A DNA stretch of 64,000 nucleotides from Butyricimonas synergistica DSM 23225 (GCF_000379665.1 NZ_KB903369.1:124202-188201); one strand, 5' to 3'; numbered from the stretch's first letter, positions 27,145-35,723 are shown. Program-made: numbers and translations. The notes: a model not told the origin generated them from the letters alone.

Positions 27145-29543
27145 TGGATGCGAAAGGAGCAATAGAACTGTTGAAACAGATCATATCCATCCCCTCGTTC
27201 AGCGGGGAGGAGGGACAGGTAGCGGATGTCATTGCCGGAGTGCTGCAAAGATATAGGTTCGACGTGCATCGTCAAGGTAATAACGTGTGGAGTCGTTCAC
27301 GAGAATTCGATGCGGCGAAGCCCACGTTATTACTGGATGCACACTTGGACACGGTGCGACCGAACGGGGCATGGACAACTGACCCGTTTGCCCCGACGGT
27401 GCAGGACGGGAAATTATTCGGTCTGGGAAGTAACGACACGGGTGGAAGCATCGTGGCGATGCTGGCGGCTTTTATCAGCCTGAACGAAACCCCACAGGCT
27501 TACAATCTCGTGTACTTGGGGTCGGCAGAGGAAGAGAACACGGGAGCGGGGGGAATACAAAGCGTATTCCCGGAGTTGGGAAAGATTGATTTTGCTCTCG
27601 TGGGAGAACCTACCGGGATGCGTCCGGCGGTTGCCGAGAAAGGGCTTATGGTGCTGGACTGTCATGCCAGAGGGGTGACGGGACACGCCGCTAGGGAGGA
27701 AGGCGTGAATGCTATTTATGAGGCATTGGAAGATATAGAATGGTTCCGCACCTACCGTTTTGAGCGGGAGTCGGAACTGTTGGGAGCGGTAAAGATGAGC
27801 GTTACGGGGATTGAAGCGGGTACCGTGCACAACGTGGTGCCAGCCGTTTGCCGTTTCATGGTGGATATACGGGTAAATGAACTTTACACGAACTTACAAA
27901 TACTTGATACCATCCGTCGCCACGTGAAATGCGAGGTGTCCCCCCGCTCTATCTCTCTCAACTCATCTTCGGTGTCGTTGGAATATCCGCTCGTGCGACG
28001 TTGTCGGCAACTAGGGTTGGAACCTTATGGTTCTCCCACGACTTCAAACCAGGCGGTTCTCCCTTGTCCTTCTTTGAAAATAGGTCCGGGAGATAGCGCC
28101 CGTTCACATACGGCAAATGAATATATCCGTTTGGACGAAATCGAGAAAGGCGTGGAAACGTTTATTCGATTATTAAACGGGGAAATAATTGAAAATCAAA
28201 ATATCATGCGACTTTGGGATAAAGGATACGATATAGATGCTTTTACCGAATCATTCACGATCGGGAAAGACCGGGAATTAGATGTGATGTTGGCAAAAGC
28301 CGACGTCACGGGAAGTTTGGCACATTTGGAGATGCTGCACGCTATCGGGTTGGTGAGCGATGAGGAACACGGGCAATTGCGGGTGGCGTTAGTGAGCATT
28401 TACGAGCAAGTGGAAAGGGGAGAGTTCGTCATCGAGGAAGGAATCGAGGATGTGCACTCGCAGGTCGAGTTGATGCTGGTGAGGGAATGCGGTGATGCGG
28501 GAAAGAAGATTCACACGGGACGTTCTCGGAACGATCAGGTGTTGCTCGATTTGAAGTTATTTTCCCGGGAAGCTCTTTTCGAGATTCTTGAAAACATGAA
28601 ACGTTTGTTCATGTTGCTGATACAGCGAGCGGGGGAAAGCCGGGATATACTATTGCCGGGGTACACTCATTTGCAGGTAGCGATGCCTTCGTCGTTCGGA
28701 TTATGGTTCAGTGCCTATGCCGAATCGCTGGCAGATGATCTGTTAATGTTGAAAGCAGGGTACGACATGGTGAATTCCAACCCGCTCGGTTCGGGGGCAG
28801 GTTACGGTTCGTCAATTGCCTTGAATCGCGGAATGACGACCAGGTTACTCGGATTCCCCGATTTGGCGTATAACGTGGTGTACGCCCAGATGCAACGGGG
28901 AAAAATGGAAAAGAACGTGCTGTTCGGGTTAGCAACGGTGGCGACTACTTTAGGACGATTGGCTGCCGACGTTTGTTTGTTCGCTTGCGGGAACTTTGGT
29001 TTCGTGCACCTGCCGGACAAATACACGACCGGTTCGAGTATCATGCCCCACAAGAAAAATCCGGATATATTCGAGTTAATTCGGGCGAAATGCAACCGCT
29101 TGCAGGCATTGCCCACCCAGATGGCGATGATTTGCGGGAATCTCACTTCCGGCTATTTTCGGGATATGCAATTGACAAAAGAATTGTATTTGCCCGCTTT
29201 CGGGGAACTGAACGATTGCCTTTTCATGGCTCATCTCGTGTTGAAAGATATGGAACTCAAGCGGGATATACTTGATGATCCCTGCTACGGGTACATCTTC
29301 TCCGTGGAGGACGTGAACGGGATGGTGATAGCGGGAGTGCCTTTCCGGGAAGCCTACCGGGTGATTGGGGAACGGGTGCAACGAGGTGAGTATCATGCAG
29401 GGGTACGGGAAATACACCACACGCACGAGGGAAGCATCGGGAATCTTTGCTTGCATGAGATAACGGATAAGTTCAACCGGAGAATGACTGAGTGGGACAT
29501 TTCTGCTGTGCGGGAAGCTGAAAAAAGATTGTTGACATTGTAG
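27144..29543 (+). CDS. argEH: Fused ArgE-type deacylase and argininosuccinate lyase (ArgE-ArgH)
   Basis: This is one 799-codon frame holding two enzymes. Residues 1-354 are an M20 peptidase-family deacylase (AHLDTVRP with H67 and D69, GSNDTGG with D98, SAEEENTG, GEPTGM), in this phylum expected to deacylate acyl-citrulline. Residues 355-799 are argininosuccinate lyase, from MRLWDKGYD through GKKIHTGRSRNDQ to the fumarase-superfamily signature GSSIMPHKKNPD. The join (28181-28208) codes for EIIENQNIM and looks like a former spacer. Removing one A from the AAA run at 28183-28185 would put a TAA right after GGG GAA and leave ATG 28206 as a normal argH start. The protein is either a true fusion or two genes joined by a one-base insertion or sequence error. 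Confidence 0.9.
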   Translation: MDAKGAIELLKQIISIPSFSGEEGQVADVIAGVLQRYRFDVHRQGNNVWSRSREFDAAKPTLLLDAHLDTVRPNGAWTTDPFAPTVQDGKLFGLGSNDTGGSIVAMLAAFISLNETPQAYNLVYLGSAEEENTGAGGIQSVFPELGKIDFALVGEPTGMRPAVAEKGLMVLDCHARGVTGHAAREEGVNAIYEALEDIEWFRTYRFERESELLGAVKMSVTGIEAGTVHNVVPAVCRFMVDIRVNELYTNLQILDTIRRHVKCEVSPRSISLNSSSVSLEYPLVRRCRQLGLEPYGSPTTSNQAVLPCPSLKIGPGDSARSHTANEYIRLDEIEKGVETFIRLLNGEIIENQNIMRLWDKGYDIDAFTESFTIGKDRELDVMLAKADVTGSLAHLEMLHAIGLVSDEEHGQLRVALVSIYEQVERGEFVIEEGIEDVHSQVELMLVRECGDAGKKIHTGRSRNDQVLLDLKLFSREALFEILENMKRLFMLLIQRAGESRDILLPGYTHLQVAMPSSFGLWFSAYAESLADDLLMLKAGYDMVNSNPLGSGAGYGSSIALNRGMTTRLLGFPDLAYNVVYAQMQRGKMEKNVLFGLATVATTLGRLAADVCLFACGNFGFVHLPDKYTTGSSIMPHKKNPDIFELIRAKCNRLQALPTQMAMICGNLTSGYFRDMQLTKELYLPAFGELNDCLFMAHLVLKDMELKRDILDDPCYGYIFSVEDVNGMVIAGVPFREAYRVIGERVQRGEYHAGVREIHHTHEGSIGNLCLHEITDKFNRRMTEWDISAVREAEKRLLTL

Positions 29544-29568
29544 CTTTTTTCTACACTTTTTCCACACT

Positions 29569-29608
29569 ATTCCCCATGAATTACGTTTCACGGGGAATAA
29601 TGTTTTAT
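29569..29608 (+). terminator. Terminator of the arginine operon
   Basis: ATTCCCCATGAA (29569-29580) pairs with TTCACGGGGAAT (29587-29598) with one mismatch, loop ttacgt, followed by a short T-rich tract (aatgtttta). It starts 26 bases after the argE/argH stop. Confidence 0.6.
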
Positions 29609-29719
29609 ATAATGTGCTGATAATAATGTATTTATATTAATACAAATCCATCCTCTTCTTCATGGCATACAATTCTCTATTATATAGGTAAAGGATTGAA
29701 TGATAAAAAAGGAGGAATT

Positions 29720-29812
29720 ATGGTAACGTACATATTTTTCATCGTAATGGCTGTTTCGGGGCTTTTATTGCCGCACTTTTTAGGTGATCCCGAACATAAA
29801 GCAGAACACTGA
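29720..29812 (+). CDS. 30-aa membrane microprotein, unidentified
   Basis: This very short frame has a strong Shine-Dalgarno (GGAGGA at 29711-29716, 3 bases before the ATG), which is uncommon in Bacteroidetes. Residues 3-20 are hydrophobic (YIFFIVMAVSGLLLPHFL), predicting one TM helix, and the tail GDPEHKAEH is polar. Size and layout recall small ATPase or oxidase accessory subunits (KdpF, CydX), but I see no decisive match and do not assign one. It lies in a transcription unit bounded by the argH terminator and the terminator at 29947. Confidence 0.5.
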   Translation: MVTYIFFIVMAVSGLLLPHFLGDPEHKAEH

Positions 29813-29986
29813 TAGCTGGTTGCGTAAAGCAATTCTAAATACAACGACTAAGAGGGAATGGACGTGCGTCAAAGCCCGTCTGTTCGGAAGACAGGAGCTT
29901 TGTTCATAAGTAGGAGAATAGGAGAGAGAGAATTGCATTTGTTTAAAAAATGGTGTATCCGGGAGGATATACCATTTTCTTTTTCC
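29813..29986 (+). ncRNA. Candidate structured RNA / 3' untranslated RNA
   Basis: The 134 bases between the microprotein stop and the terminator lack a gene but fold. CAAAGC (29870-29875) pairs perfectly with GCTTTG (29897-29902) around an inner CTGT/ACAG stem with a TCGGAAG loop, and CAATTCTCT upstream of the microprotein (near 29671) is complementary to AGAGAATTG (near 29927). This suggests an RNA whose fold encloses the small gene. I do not recognise the family. Confidence 0.4.
29947..29985 (+). terminator. Strong Rho-independent terminator
   Basis: AAAATGGTGTATCC (29947-29960), loop GGGA, GGATATACCATTTT (29965-29978): a 14-bp stem with a single G-U pair, followed by CTTTTT. It ends the small transcript before the response-regulator gene. 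Confidence 0.85.
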
Positions 29987-30053
29987 TAAATAGCGTTAAA
30001 AACTTTTTTCTTTAGGCGATTAGGATTATTTTCGTGTGTAAAATAATCGACAT

Positions 30054-31388
30054 ATGGCAAAAATCTTAGTGGTAGACGATGATACGACTTTCTGTATCAT
30101 GTTGAAGAACTGGTTAGGGAAAAGAGGATTTGAAGTGGAGAATGCGTTCTCGTACAAAGAAGCGGTGAAAAAACTAGACAAGGAAACATTTGACCTTGTG
30201 CTCACGGATTTGCGTTTGCCCGATAAGGATGGGATTGATTTGCTTCGGTTGATTAAAGAGAAAACCCCGGTGACACAGGTCTTGTTGATGACCGGGTATG
30301 CGGATATTCAGACTGCCGTAACGGCAATGAAACTGGGGGCATTCGATTATGTTGCCAAACCCGTTATTCCGGATGAAATTCTGAAGAAATTGCAGGAAGC
30401 GTTGAAGCTGGAAGTGGAGCCTGCTGCCAAGCCGGTTCCGGCGAAAGCCAAATCGACGACTTTCTCCTATATAAAAGGGGTAAGCGAGAGTGCCAGCCAG
30501 CAATACGAGTATATCCATCTGGTAGGACCTACCATGATGACCGTTTTGATTAACGGGGAAAGCGGTACGGGTAAGGAATATATCGCCCGTCTGATACATA
30601 ACACGAGTGCCCGGAAAGACGGACCTTTCGTGGCAGTGGATTGCGGGGCTATCCCTCGCGATATTGCGACGAGTGAGCTTTTCGGACACGTGAAAGGTGC
30701 TTTCACGGGTGCGACTACCGATAAGCAAGGGTATTTCGTGACGGCTTCCGGGGGTACAATTTTCCTTGACGAGATCGGTAACTTGCCCTATGACGTGCAG
30801 GTACAATTGTTGCGTGCCTTGGAGGAACGGAAGGTTCACCCCGTGGGGAGTAGTGCGGATGTGCCTTTTGACGTGCGCATCATTTCTGCTACAAACGAGA
30901 ATCTGAAAGAGGCTGTTGCCGACGGGCGTTTTCGGGAAGATTTATACCATCGCCTGAACGAATTTTCCATCTATGCCTTGCCTCTGCGGGAACGGAAAGA
31001 TGATATTATGGTATTTGCCAATCATTTCCTCGATAAAGCAAACGAAGAGTTGGGCAAACAAGTAGCGGGCTTTGACGACGAGGTGATGCGGATATTTAAT
31101 ACTTACGCCTGGCCGGGAAACCTTCGGGAGTTAAGAAATATCGTGAAACGGGCGACATTGCTTTCCCAGGGAAAGCTGATCTCGAAGATGTGCTTGCCCC
31201 CGGAGTTATCGCAAAAGCCCGTTGAACAGGAAAAGCCGATGGGTACTCGCCGGGAAATGGAGATCGAATTGATTAAGGATGCCCTCCAAAAATGCCGGAA
31301 CAACAAAAGCGAGGCAGCCCGAATGTTGCAGATCGACCGCAAGACTCTTTATAATAAGCTGAAGAGTTACGGGTTGGAGGATTTGTAG
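30054..31388 (+). CDS. Sigma-54-dependent response regulator, NtrC family
   Basis: This 444-aa cytoplasmic activator contains a receiver domain (residues 1-115) with the acidic pair DDD8-10, phospho-acceptor D52 (LTDLRLPD) and K102. The AAA+ domain has Walker A GESGTGKE (168-175), the sigma-54 contact loop GAFTGA (215-220) and Walker B GGTIFLDE. A Fis-type helix-turn-helix (SEAARMLQIDRKTLYNKLK) ends the protein. It should open sigma-54 promoters when phosphorylated. The convergent hybrid kinase gene overlaps its 3' end by 22 bases and is the likely partner. A weak -7-like TATTTTCG lies at 30027-30034. Target genes are not evident nearby. Confidence 0.95.
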   Translation: MAKILVVDDDTTFCIMLKNWLGKRGFEVENAFSYKEAVKKLDKETFDLVLTDLRLPDKDGIDLLRLIKEKTPVTQVLLMTGYADIQTAVTAMKLGAFDYVAKPVIPDEILKKLQEALKLEVEPAAKPVPAKAKSTTFSYIKGVSESASQQYEYIHLVGPTMMTVLINGESGTGKEYIARLIHNTSARKDGPFVAVDCGAIPRDIATSELFGHVKGAFTGATTDKQGYFVTASGGTIFLDEIGNLPYDVQVQLLRALEERKVHPVGSSADVPFDVRIISATNENLKEAVADGRFREDLYHRLNEFSIYALPLRERKDDIMVFANHFLDKANEELGKQVAGFDDEVMRIFNTYAWPGNLRELRNIVKRATLLSQGKLISKMCLPPELSQKPVEQEKPMGTRREMEIELIKDALQKCRNNKSEAARMLQIDRKTLYNKLKSYGLEDL

Positions 31389-33871
31389 TCCATAAAGTCC
31401 CAACTCCCAAGTAACTGTATTACTTCATTGCCCGTCTGCACGACTTTGCTCACGGTTTCTACCACTTCAGCCTCTTCCGTTTGTTCCATATCCATTCTTT
31501 CAAGGAAAAGCAACAGGGGGATAACCTGGTGTATGGATAATTGGCGGAACATCGGGAGCATCTTGTGGGCGAGTTTCTTGACCTGTTCTATCTCATGCCG
31601 TTGCACGTGTTCTTCCAGTGTTTTGAAATTTTGGACGCAATCCGCAATAAACGACTGTATGATTTGATTCGCCGCAACCTTGTCATTATCGGCGAAGACC
31701 ATGATCATACTTAAATCAAAAGGCGTATTCGTGTCGTGGGATTCTCCTTTCGCGGGAGTGATCTTAATGTCACATCCCAGTAACTCGTTCACTCGGGCGT
31801 AAAGCTGATCCGGCGTGAACGGCTTGTTCAGGTAAGCGGAAAAGCCTGCATCGAGATAGGCTTGTTCCTGCATATTGGCACGTGCCGATAAGGCTATGAC
31901 GGGAAGGTGCTTTATCTTCTCCGAGTCAGATTGCCTGATTTGTTTCACCAGCTCGAAGCCGTCCATCCCGGGCATCTGAATGTCTGACAGGACGAGATCA
32001 TAATCCCCCTTTTCGAGAAGGGACAATGCCTCTAGGGGTTGGGGGCAGGTATCGCTGTTGATACCCGCTTTATGCAGAAATTCCGAGTTGACGGTGAGTT
32101 GTAATTCGTCGTCGTCCACGAGGAATGCCTTCATGCCCTCGTGCATGACAGGAGTATCGGTCGCCGCCTGCACGGGAGTGACCTCCTGCGAGGGAGCTTT
32201 CACCAGAGGCAGTTTCACGGTAAAAGTACTGCCTTCCCCTTTCTTGCTGGTGAGGGTTAATTCCCCTCCCAATAGCTTCACCAGTTGCAACGTGATGGTG
32301 AGTCCCAGCCCCGTGCCTTCCGCCCCGTTGTTATGTTGTGGCGTCAATCGTGTAAATTCCTTGAAAATCAGTTCCTGTTCTTCTTCCGTCATGCCGGGTC
32401 CCGAGTCTTTAATCACGATCATAAGTTGCCCGTCTTTTCCACTTGGGCTGAAGGCGGAGAGGGAAACTTTTCCCTTTTGGGTATATTTGATCGCATTGGA
32501 AAGAATATTCACCACGATTTGGCGTATTTTCATCGGGTCGCCCGAGAAATGGCCGTTCAGGGCATTACTGATATCACTCCTTAGTTCCAGTCCTTTTTCC
32601 GCGGCTAAAGGTAGGAAGCTATCGGCAGTTTCTTGCAAAAGGCGACCGGGATCGTATGCCACGGTATTAATTTCCATCTTGTTGGCTTCCAGTTTGGAGA
32701 AATCCAGCAGGTCGTTCGCCAAGTGTAAAATATGTTCGGCAGACCCCTTCATGTTCCGGAGGAAATAATATTGGCGCTCTTCCAGCGGGGTATTGCTTAA
32801 CAATTCAATGTACCCGATGATAGAACTCAAGGGCGATTTGATGTCGTGCGTGACAGTAAGCATCAACTTTTCCCGGTTATGGAGCAAACGTTCCGTGTAA
32901 GCGTTGGCGGCTTCCAATTCCCTTCTATATCGTTGGCTTTGACTGATATCGTTGATAATGAGAACAACAAAAAAGACCACGAGGAGGCAGGCAATGATGG
33001 CAACCCACGAGAGCGTGTGAGTCAGTTGATTGGTTGTCGCTTGTTGCTGTTCCAGACGAATCTGCGTGTTTTCGATTTCTTCCTTCTCGAGAGCTTTCAA
33101 GATGCGCTTTAAACGTTCCGTGATCTTCTGCCCGCTTTGGATAACGATTTGCTCTTGTTTGGAGATTCTGGCATCGATCTCCTCTTTCTGCTGTTGGTAT
33201 TGGCTCCACGAGTCTCGGATAACATTCATGAGAGTATCCGTGTCATTGGACATCCCGAGCGTGTCGATAAAGTAATGATAGGTCGTGTCTACCCTTAAAA
33301 TGGAATCCCTTTTGGTGCGTATCCCGAACCATCCTTTCTTTTCTTTAATGGTGATGCTGCTGTCTACCGTGGTCACCATCCGTGGGCGGATGTCGGGCAC
33401 TTTGTTGATGGAGTCCTTCAGCCCCTCGATCTTTTCGACGGTCTTGTTATAGAAATCTTCGGGGATAGAGTATTTTTTAATGTAGAGTAGGTTTTTCAAG
33501 TTTTGAATCCGATCTGTCAGCAGGGCGTGGATCGTATCTATTCGTCTGTTTTGTTCTTCACTCACAGACAAGTATTTCAAGGTATCCATGTTGTGCCGGA
33601 TACCTTGAATGAGTCGCATATACGTGTTGAGGTTTTTCTCCGAACCGGTTTGCGAGAAAGAGAGCCCGGTGTTCTCCGCCTCGTACAGTTTTGCCAGCGT
33701 ATTCCCAATGATGAATAATTTCTGCTGCATGACAATTTCATCATTCTTCTTTTCCGTGAGGGTTATCGTTTGGTTGTAAATGAAAACAATGGCAATAACA
33801 CCTAAAAGGAGTATCAGCATATACCCCGTTATCAGTTTGAACTTGGTAAATTTGAATGGTCTTTTCTGCAT
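31367..33871 (-). CDS. Hybrid sensor histidine kinase with receiver and HPt-like domain
   Basis: This 834-aa membrane kinase has TM1 at 13-33, a long helical extracytoplasmic sensor (about 34-286), TM2 at 287-307, HisKA with phospho-His H342 (TVTHDIKSP), HATPase (NILSNAIKYT, DSGPGMTEEE, GTGLGLTI), a receiver with D630 (VLSDIQMPGMDG) and a C-terminal four-helix HPt-like domain with H769 (KKLAHKMLP). The residues allow an H342-D630-H769 relay to the receiver of the convergent NtrC-type regulator. The ATG at 33871 is preferred to a TTG at 33889, which would sit in the promoter -7 box. The sensor domain matches no ligand family I recognise. Confidence 0.93.
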   Translation of the reverse strand: MQKRPFKFTKFKLITGYMLILLLGVIAIVFIYNQTITLTEKKNDEIVMQQKLFIIGNTLAKLYEAENTGLSFSQTGSEKNLNTYMRLIQGIRHNMDTLKYLSVSEEQNRRIDTIHALLTDRIQNLKNLLYIKKYSIPEDFYNKTVEKIEGLKDSINKVPDIRPRMVTTVDSSITIKEKKGWFGIRTKRDSILRVDTTYHYFIDTLGMSNDTDTLMNVIRDSWSQYQQQKEEIDARISKQEQIVIQSGQKITERLKRILKALEKEEIENTQIRLEQQQATTNQLTHTLSWVAIIACLLVVFFVVLIINDISQSQRYRRELEAANAYTERLLHNREKLMLTVTHDIKSPLSSIIGYIELLSNTPLEERQYYFLRNMKGSAEHILHLANDLLDFSKLEANKMEINTVAYDPGRLLQETADSFLPLAAEKGLELRSDISNALNGHFSGDPMKIRQIVVNILSNAIKYTQKGKVSLSAFSPSGKDGQLMIVIKDSGPGMTEEEQELIFKEFTRLTPQHNNGAEGTGLGLTITLQLVKLLGGELTLTSKKGEGSTFTVKLPLVKAPSQEVTPVQAATDTPVMHEGMKAFLVDDDELQLTVNSEFLHKAGINSDTCPQPLEALSLLEKGDYDLVLSDIQMPGMDGFELVKQIRQSDSEKIKHLPVIALSARANMQEQAYLDAGFSAYLNKPFTPDQLYARVNELLGCDIKITPAKGESHDTNTPFDLSMIMVFADNDKVAANQIIQSFIADCVQNFKTLEEHVQRHEIEQVKKLAHKMLPMFRQLSIHQVIPLLLFLERMDMEQTEEAEVVETVSKVVQTGNEVIQLLGSWDFMDYKSSNP

Positions 33872-33886
33872 GGCTATCAGTTTGTA

Positions 33887-33894
33887 CAAAGATA
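33887..33894 (-). promoter_or_regulatory. Candidate -7 promoter element of the hybrid kinase gene
   Basis: On the minus strand this reads TATCTTTG, a perfect TAnnTTTG box, 15 bases before the ATG at 33871. No good -33 TTTG is seen. It supports the 33871 start and implies a very short leader. Confidence 0.4.
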
Positions 33895-33984
33895 TAAAAT
33901 CTCCCGGTAATTCGAATCCGTAAAATGGGTATATATCAGAAACTTGCAGGAGCGACGAATATTTTGCAACTTTGTGCTTTGGGT

Positions 33985-34023
33985 AAAAACAAAACTCACT
34001 GTATTTCAGTGAGTTTTGTTTTT
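33985..34023 (-). terminator. Terminator of tRNA-Arg, probably bidirectional
   Basis: There is a perfect 17-bp inverted repeat, AAAAACAAAACTCACTG (33985-34001) and CAGTGAGTTTTGTTTTT (34007-34023), loop tattt. On the minus strand it starts 2 bases after the tRNA CCA end, and its T-rich arm gives the U-tract. Confidence 0.85.
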
Positions 34024-34025
34024 AG

Positions 34026-34100
34026 TGGTGATCCCCACGGGACTCGAACCCATATCAAAGGAACCGGAATCCTTCATTCTATCCATTGAACTAGGGGACC
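34026..34100 (-). tRNA. tRNA-Arg, anticodon CCG, CCA end encoded
   Basis: On the minus strand the acceptor arm GGTCCCC pairs with GGGGATC, followed by A and an encoded CCA. The anticodon arm is AAGGA-TTCCGGT-TCCTT, giving anticodon CCG (reads CGG). The T arm is GGG-TTCGAGT-CCC. The 75 bases include CCA. Confidence 0.95.
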
Positions 34101-34114
34101 ATATTTATCGGGTA

Positions 34115-34122
34115 CAAAGCTA
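34115..34122 (-). promoter_or_regulatory. Candidate -7 element of the tRNA-Arg promoter
   Basis: The minus-strand TAGCTTTG is a perfect TAnnTTTG box ending 14 bases before the mature tRNA 5' end. The -33 region is AT-rich without a clear TTTG. Confidence 0.45.
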
Positions 34123-34133
34123 ATCAATTTTTT

Positions 34134-34164
34134 AAAAAAAAGGGAGCATTTGCCCCCTTTTTTT
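34134..34164 (-). terminator. Terminator of the exbB-exbD operon
   Basis: An A-tract plus GGGAGC (34134-34147) pairs with GCCCCC plus a T-tract (34152-34164), with one internal mismatch and a 4-base loop. On the minus strand it follows the last exbD stop by about 20 bases and ends in a run of T. It is likely to work in both directions. Confidence 0.75.
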
Positions 34165-34184
34165 AAATTATAATTGCTAAAGCA

Positions 34185-34649
34185 TTATACTTTTTTCCGG
34201 GTGGCGTAACTGATACGGAGAGAATTTGCTTTACGCAATTCTTGTTTCACGTCGGTTACAATACCCATTTTGGTAAATTGATCAACTTTCAGGTTGTTGG
34301 TGATCATGTTACGATCTTCCTCTTTACGAGATTCTTGCTCTGCGGCAACGAAAGTACTGATTTCACTAACGTTGGAAAGTTTGTCATTCAATTGGATACG
34401 CGGTTCACTACCGTATATGCCAATGTACTGGTCTTTCGGTTTTCCGATATAGATATTACTAACCAAGGATTTCTTTTCCAGTTTAGTAAATTGTCTAGCC
34501 TCGGGCATACCGTTGTTGACCATAAGTGTCACTTCACGCATCGTGGTACTTACCATGAAGAAGAATAACAACATGAAAACGATGTCAGGTAGAGATGCTG
34601 TTGATATAGCAGGCACATCTTTCGAGCCTTCTTTTCTGAATTTAGCCAT
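34185..34649 (-). CDS. exbD: ExbD/TolR-family biopolymer transport protein (second copy)
   Basis: This 154-aa protein has a single TM helix near the N-terminus with the conserved proton-path aspartate in LPDIVFMLLFFFMVSTT, then a periplasmic ExbD/TolR domain. With ExbB it uses the proton gradient to drive TonB and so SusC-type receptors. It is the last gene of the cluster and overlaps the previous exbD by one base (TAATG). No tonB gene is nearby. Confidence 0.92.
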   Translation of the reverse strand: MAKFRKEGSKDVPAISTASLPDIVFMLLFFFMVSTTMREVTLMVNNGMPEARQFTKLEKKSLVSNIYIGKPKDQYIGIYGSEPRIQLNDKLSNVSEISTFVAAEQESRKEEDRNMITNNLKVDQFTKMGIVTDVKQELRKANSLRISYATRKKV

Positions 34650-35236
34650 TACTTCTTTCCTCCTTTCTGTCCTACGTTCTTGGGTTCAGCTTCTGAGATT
34701 GCGGTAGGAATATACTTTCTTACTGCATCCATCTGCTCTTCCGTGAGTTCACTGTATTTCTTTCCCCATTGCTCCATGGCCTTCATATCTCTTACTTCAT
34801 TATAAGCGGCTGTCAATTCGTCTTGAACAGCTATATACATTTTGTAAGATGTACCCCGGTCACTTTGCAACGAAACGATACCATTCGAAATCTCGACTTG
34901 TCCGAAGAAAGGAAGCTCTTTGATCTTCTTGCTCGGGAGGTCGGGTTTATTATCCTTGTTCAGGATAAATTCGATAGCCTTTGCCTTCAATTGGGAAATA
35001 TCCATCAGTTCCGAGTTCACCGCCAATTGGTCTTCCTTGTTCACCATTACCTGTAAAACGTTACGTTTGGCAACGGGAGGAATTTGCACCATGTCTTCAG
35101 GCGGCATGGGCGGTAAACGTCTGAACAAACCGGAATCGACGTCCATTGTTGTTGATACCAAGAAGAAGATCAACAACAAGAATGCGATGTCCGCCGTTGA
35201 AGTGGCATTAATTTCCGGTGTCTTTTTTCTTGCCAT
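34649..35236 (-). CDS. exbD: ExbD/TolR-family biopolymer transport protein (first copy, long form)
   Basis: This 195-aa protein has the TM helix with a conserved Asp in TSTADIAFLLLIFFLVSTT at the N-terminus. The periplasmic part carries extra sequence (PPMPPEDMVQIPPVAKRN, a Lys-rich segment before ELPFFG) and a charged C-terminal tail (VGQKGGKK). Bacteroidetes commonly encode two different ExbDs in tandem, probably forming a mixed complex. It lies 38 bases after the small membrane-protein gene and is coupled to the second exbD. Confidence 0.92.
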   Translation of the reverse strand: MARKKTPEINATSTADIAFLLLIFFLVSTTMDVDSGLFRRLPPMPPEDMVQIPPVAKRNVLQVMVNKEDQLAVNSELMDISQLKAKAIEFILNKDNKPDLPSKKIKELPFFGQVEISNGIVSLQSDRGTSYKMYIAVQDELTAAYNEVRDMKAMEQWGKKYSELTEEQMDAVRKYIPTAISEAEPKNVGQKGGKK

Positions 35237-35274
35237 ATAATATTTTAATTATAATCTCCTTTCAGAGAAAACAT

Positions 35275-35721
35275 TTATCTTACTCGTCTAATGATTTCCG
35301 TTACGATGATAGCCAATACAGCTCCGATCCCGAGGAAATACATGGTAAATAACATGGTATCGGCGAATTTCAAGGTACCTTCCACGTTATCCGGACCGTC
35401 ATACCCGGGCAGTTTCATGATTGTTCCGTCAGACAAGGAGTAAGCTATCAAAACTAATAAACATATTCCAACAATGGCGATCAATGTTTTCAGCGCTTGT
35501 TTCGGGTTGGAGAATAATTTGACAACCGGGAAAGCAATGGCCGCGATAGCAGTGAGCGCCAGCAGTATATAAGCCCACCATATCAGTTCGTCAGTGTATA
35601 CAGGCGATGGATATTGGGAATTCGGAAGTTCTCCCCCGAAGACAAATAACCCAATTAACACGACTGTAATGGCGAACATTACAATGGTCAGGATATTTAA
35701 TAACTTGGTTACTTTAAGCAT
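35275..35721 (-). CDS. Small multi-TM protein of the ExbB/ExbD cluster, function unknown
   Basis: This 148-aa protein has four hydrophobic segments (ILTIVMFAITVVLIGLFVFG, WWAYILLALTAIAAIAFPV, LIAIVGICLLVLIAYSL, TMYFLGIGAVLAIIVTEII) and a short basic end. Proteins of this kind sit between exbB and exbD in many Bacteroidetes, which suggests an accessory of the motor, but the role is not established. It is 2 bases from exbB. Confidence 0.8.
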   Translation of the reverse strand: MLKVTKLLNILTIVMFAITVVLIGLFVFGGELPNSQYPSPVYTDELIWWAYILLALTAIAAIAFPVVKLFSNPKQALKTLIAIVGICLLVLIAYSLSDGTIMKLPGYDGPDNVEGTLKFADTMLFTMYFLGIGAVLAIIVTEIIRRVR

Positions 35722-35723
35722 GA

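Noticed and set aside
29720-29812. Naming the microprotein KdpF or CydX
   Set aside because: Only size and one TM helix agree; no kdp or cyd genes are nearby and the tail does not match.
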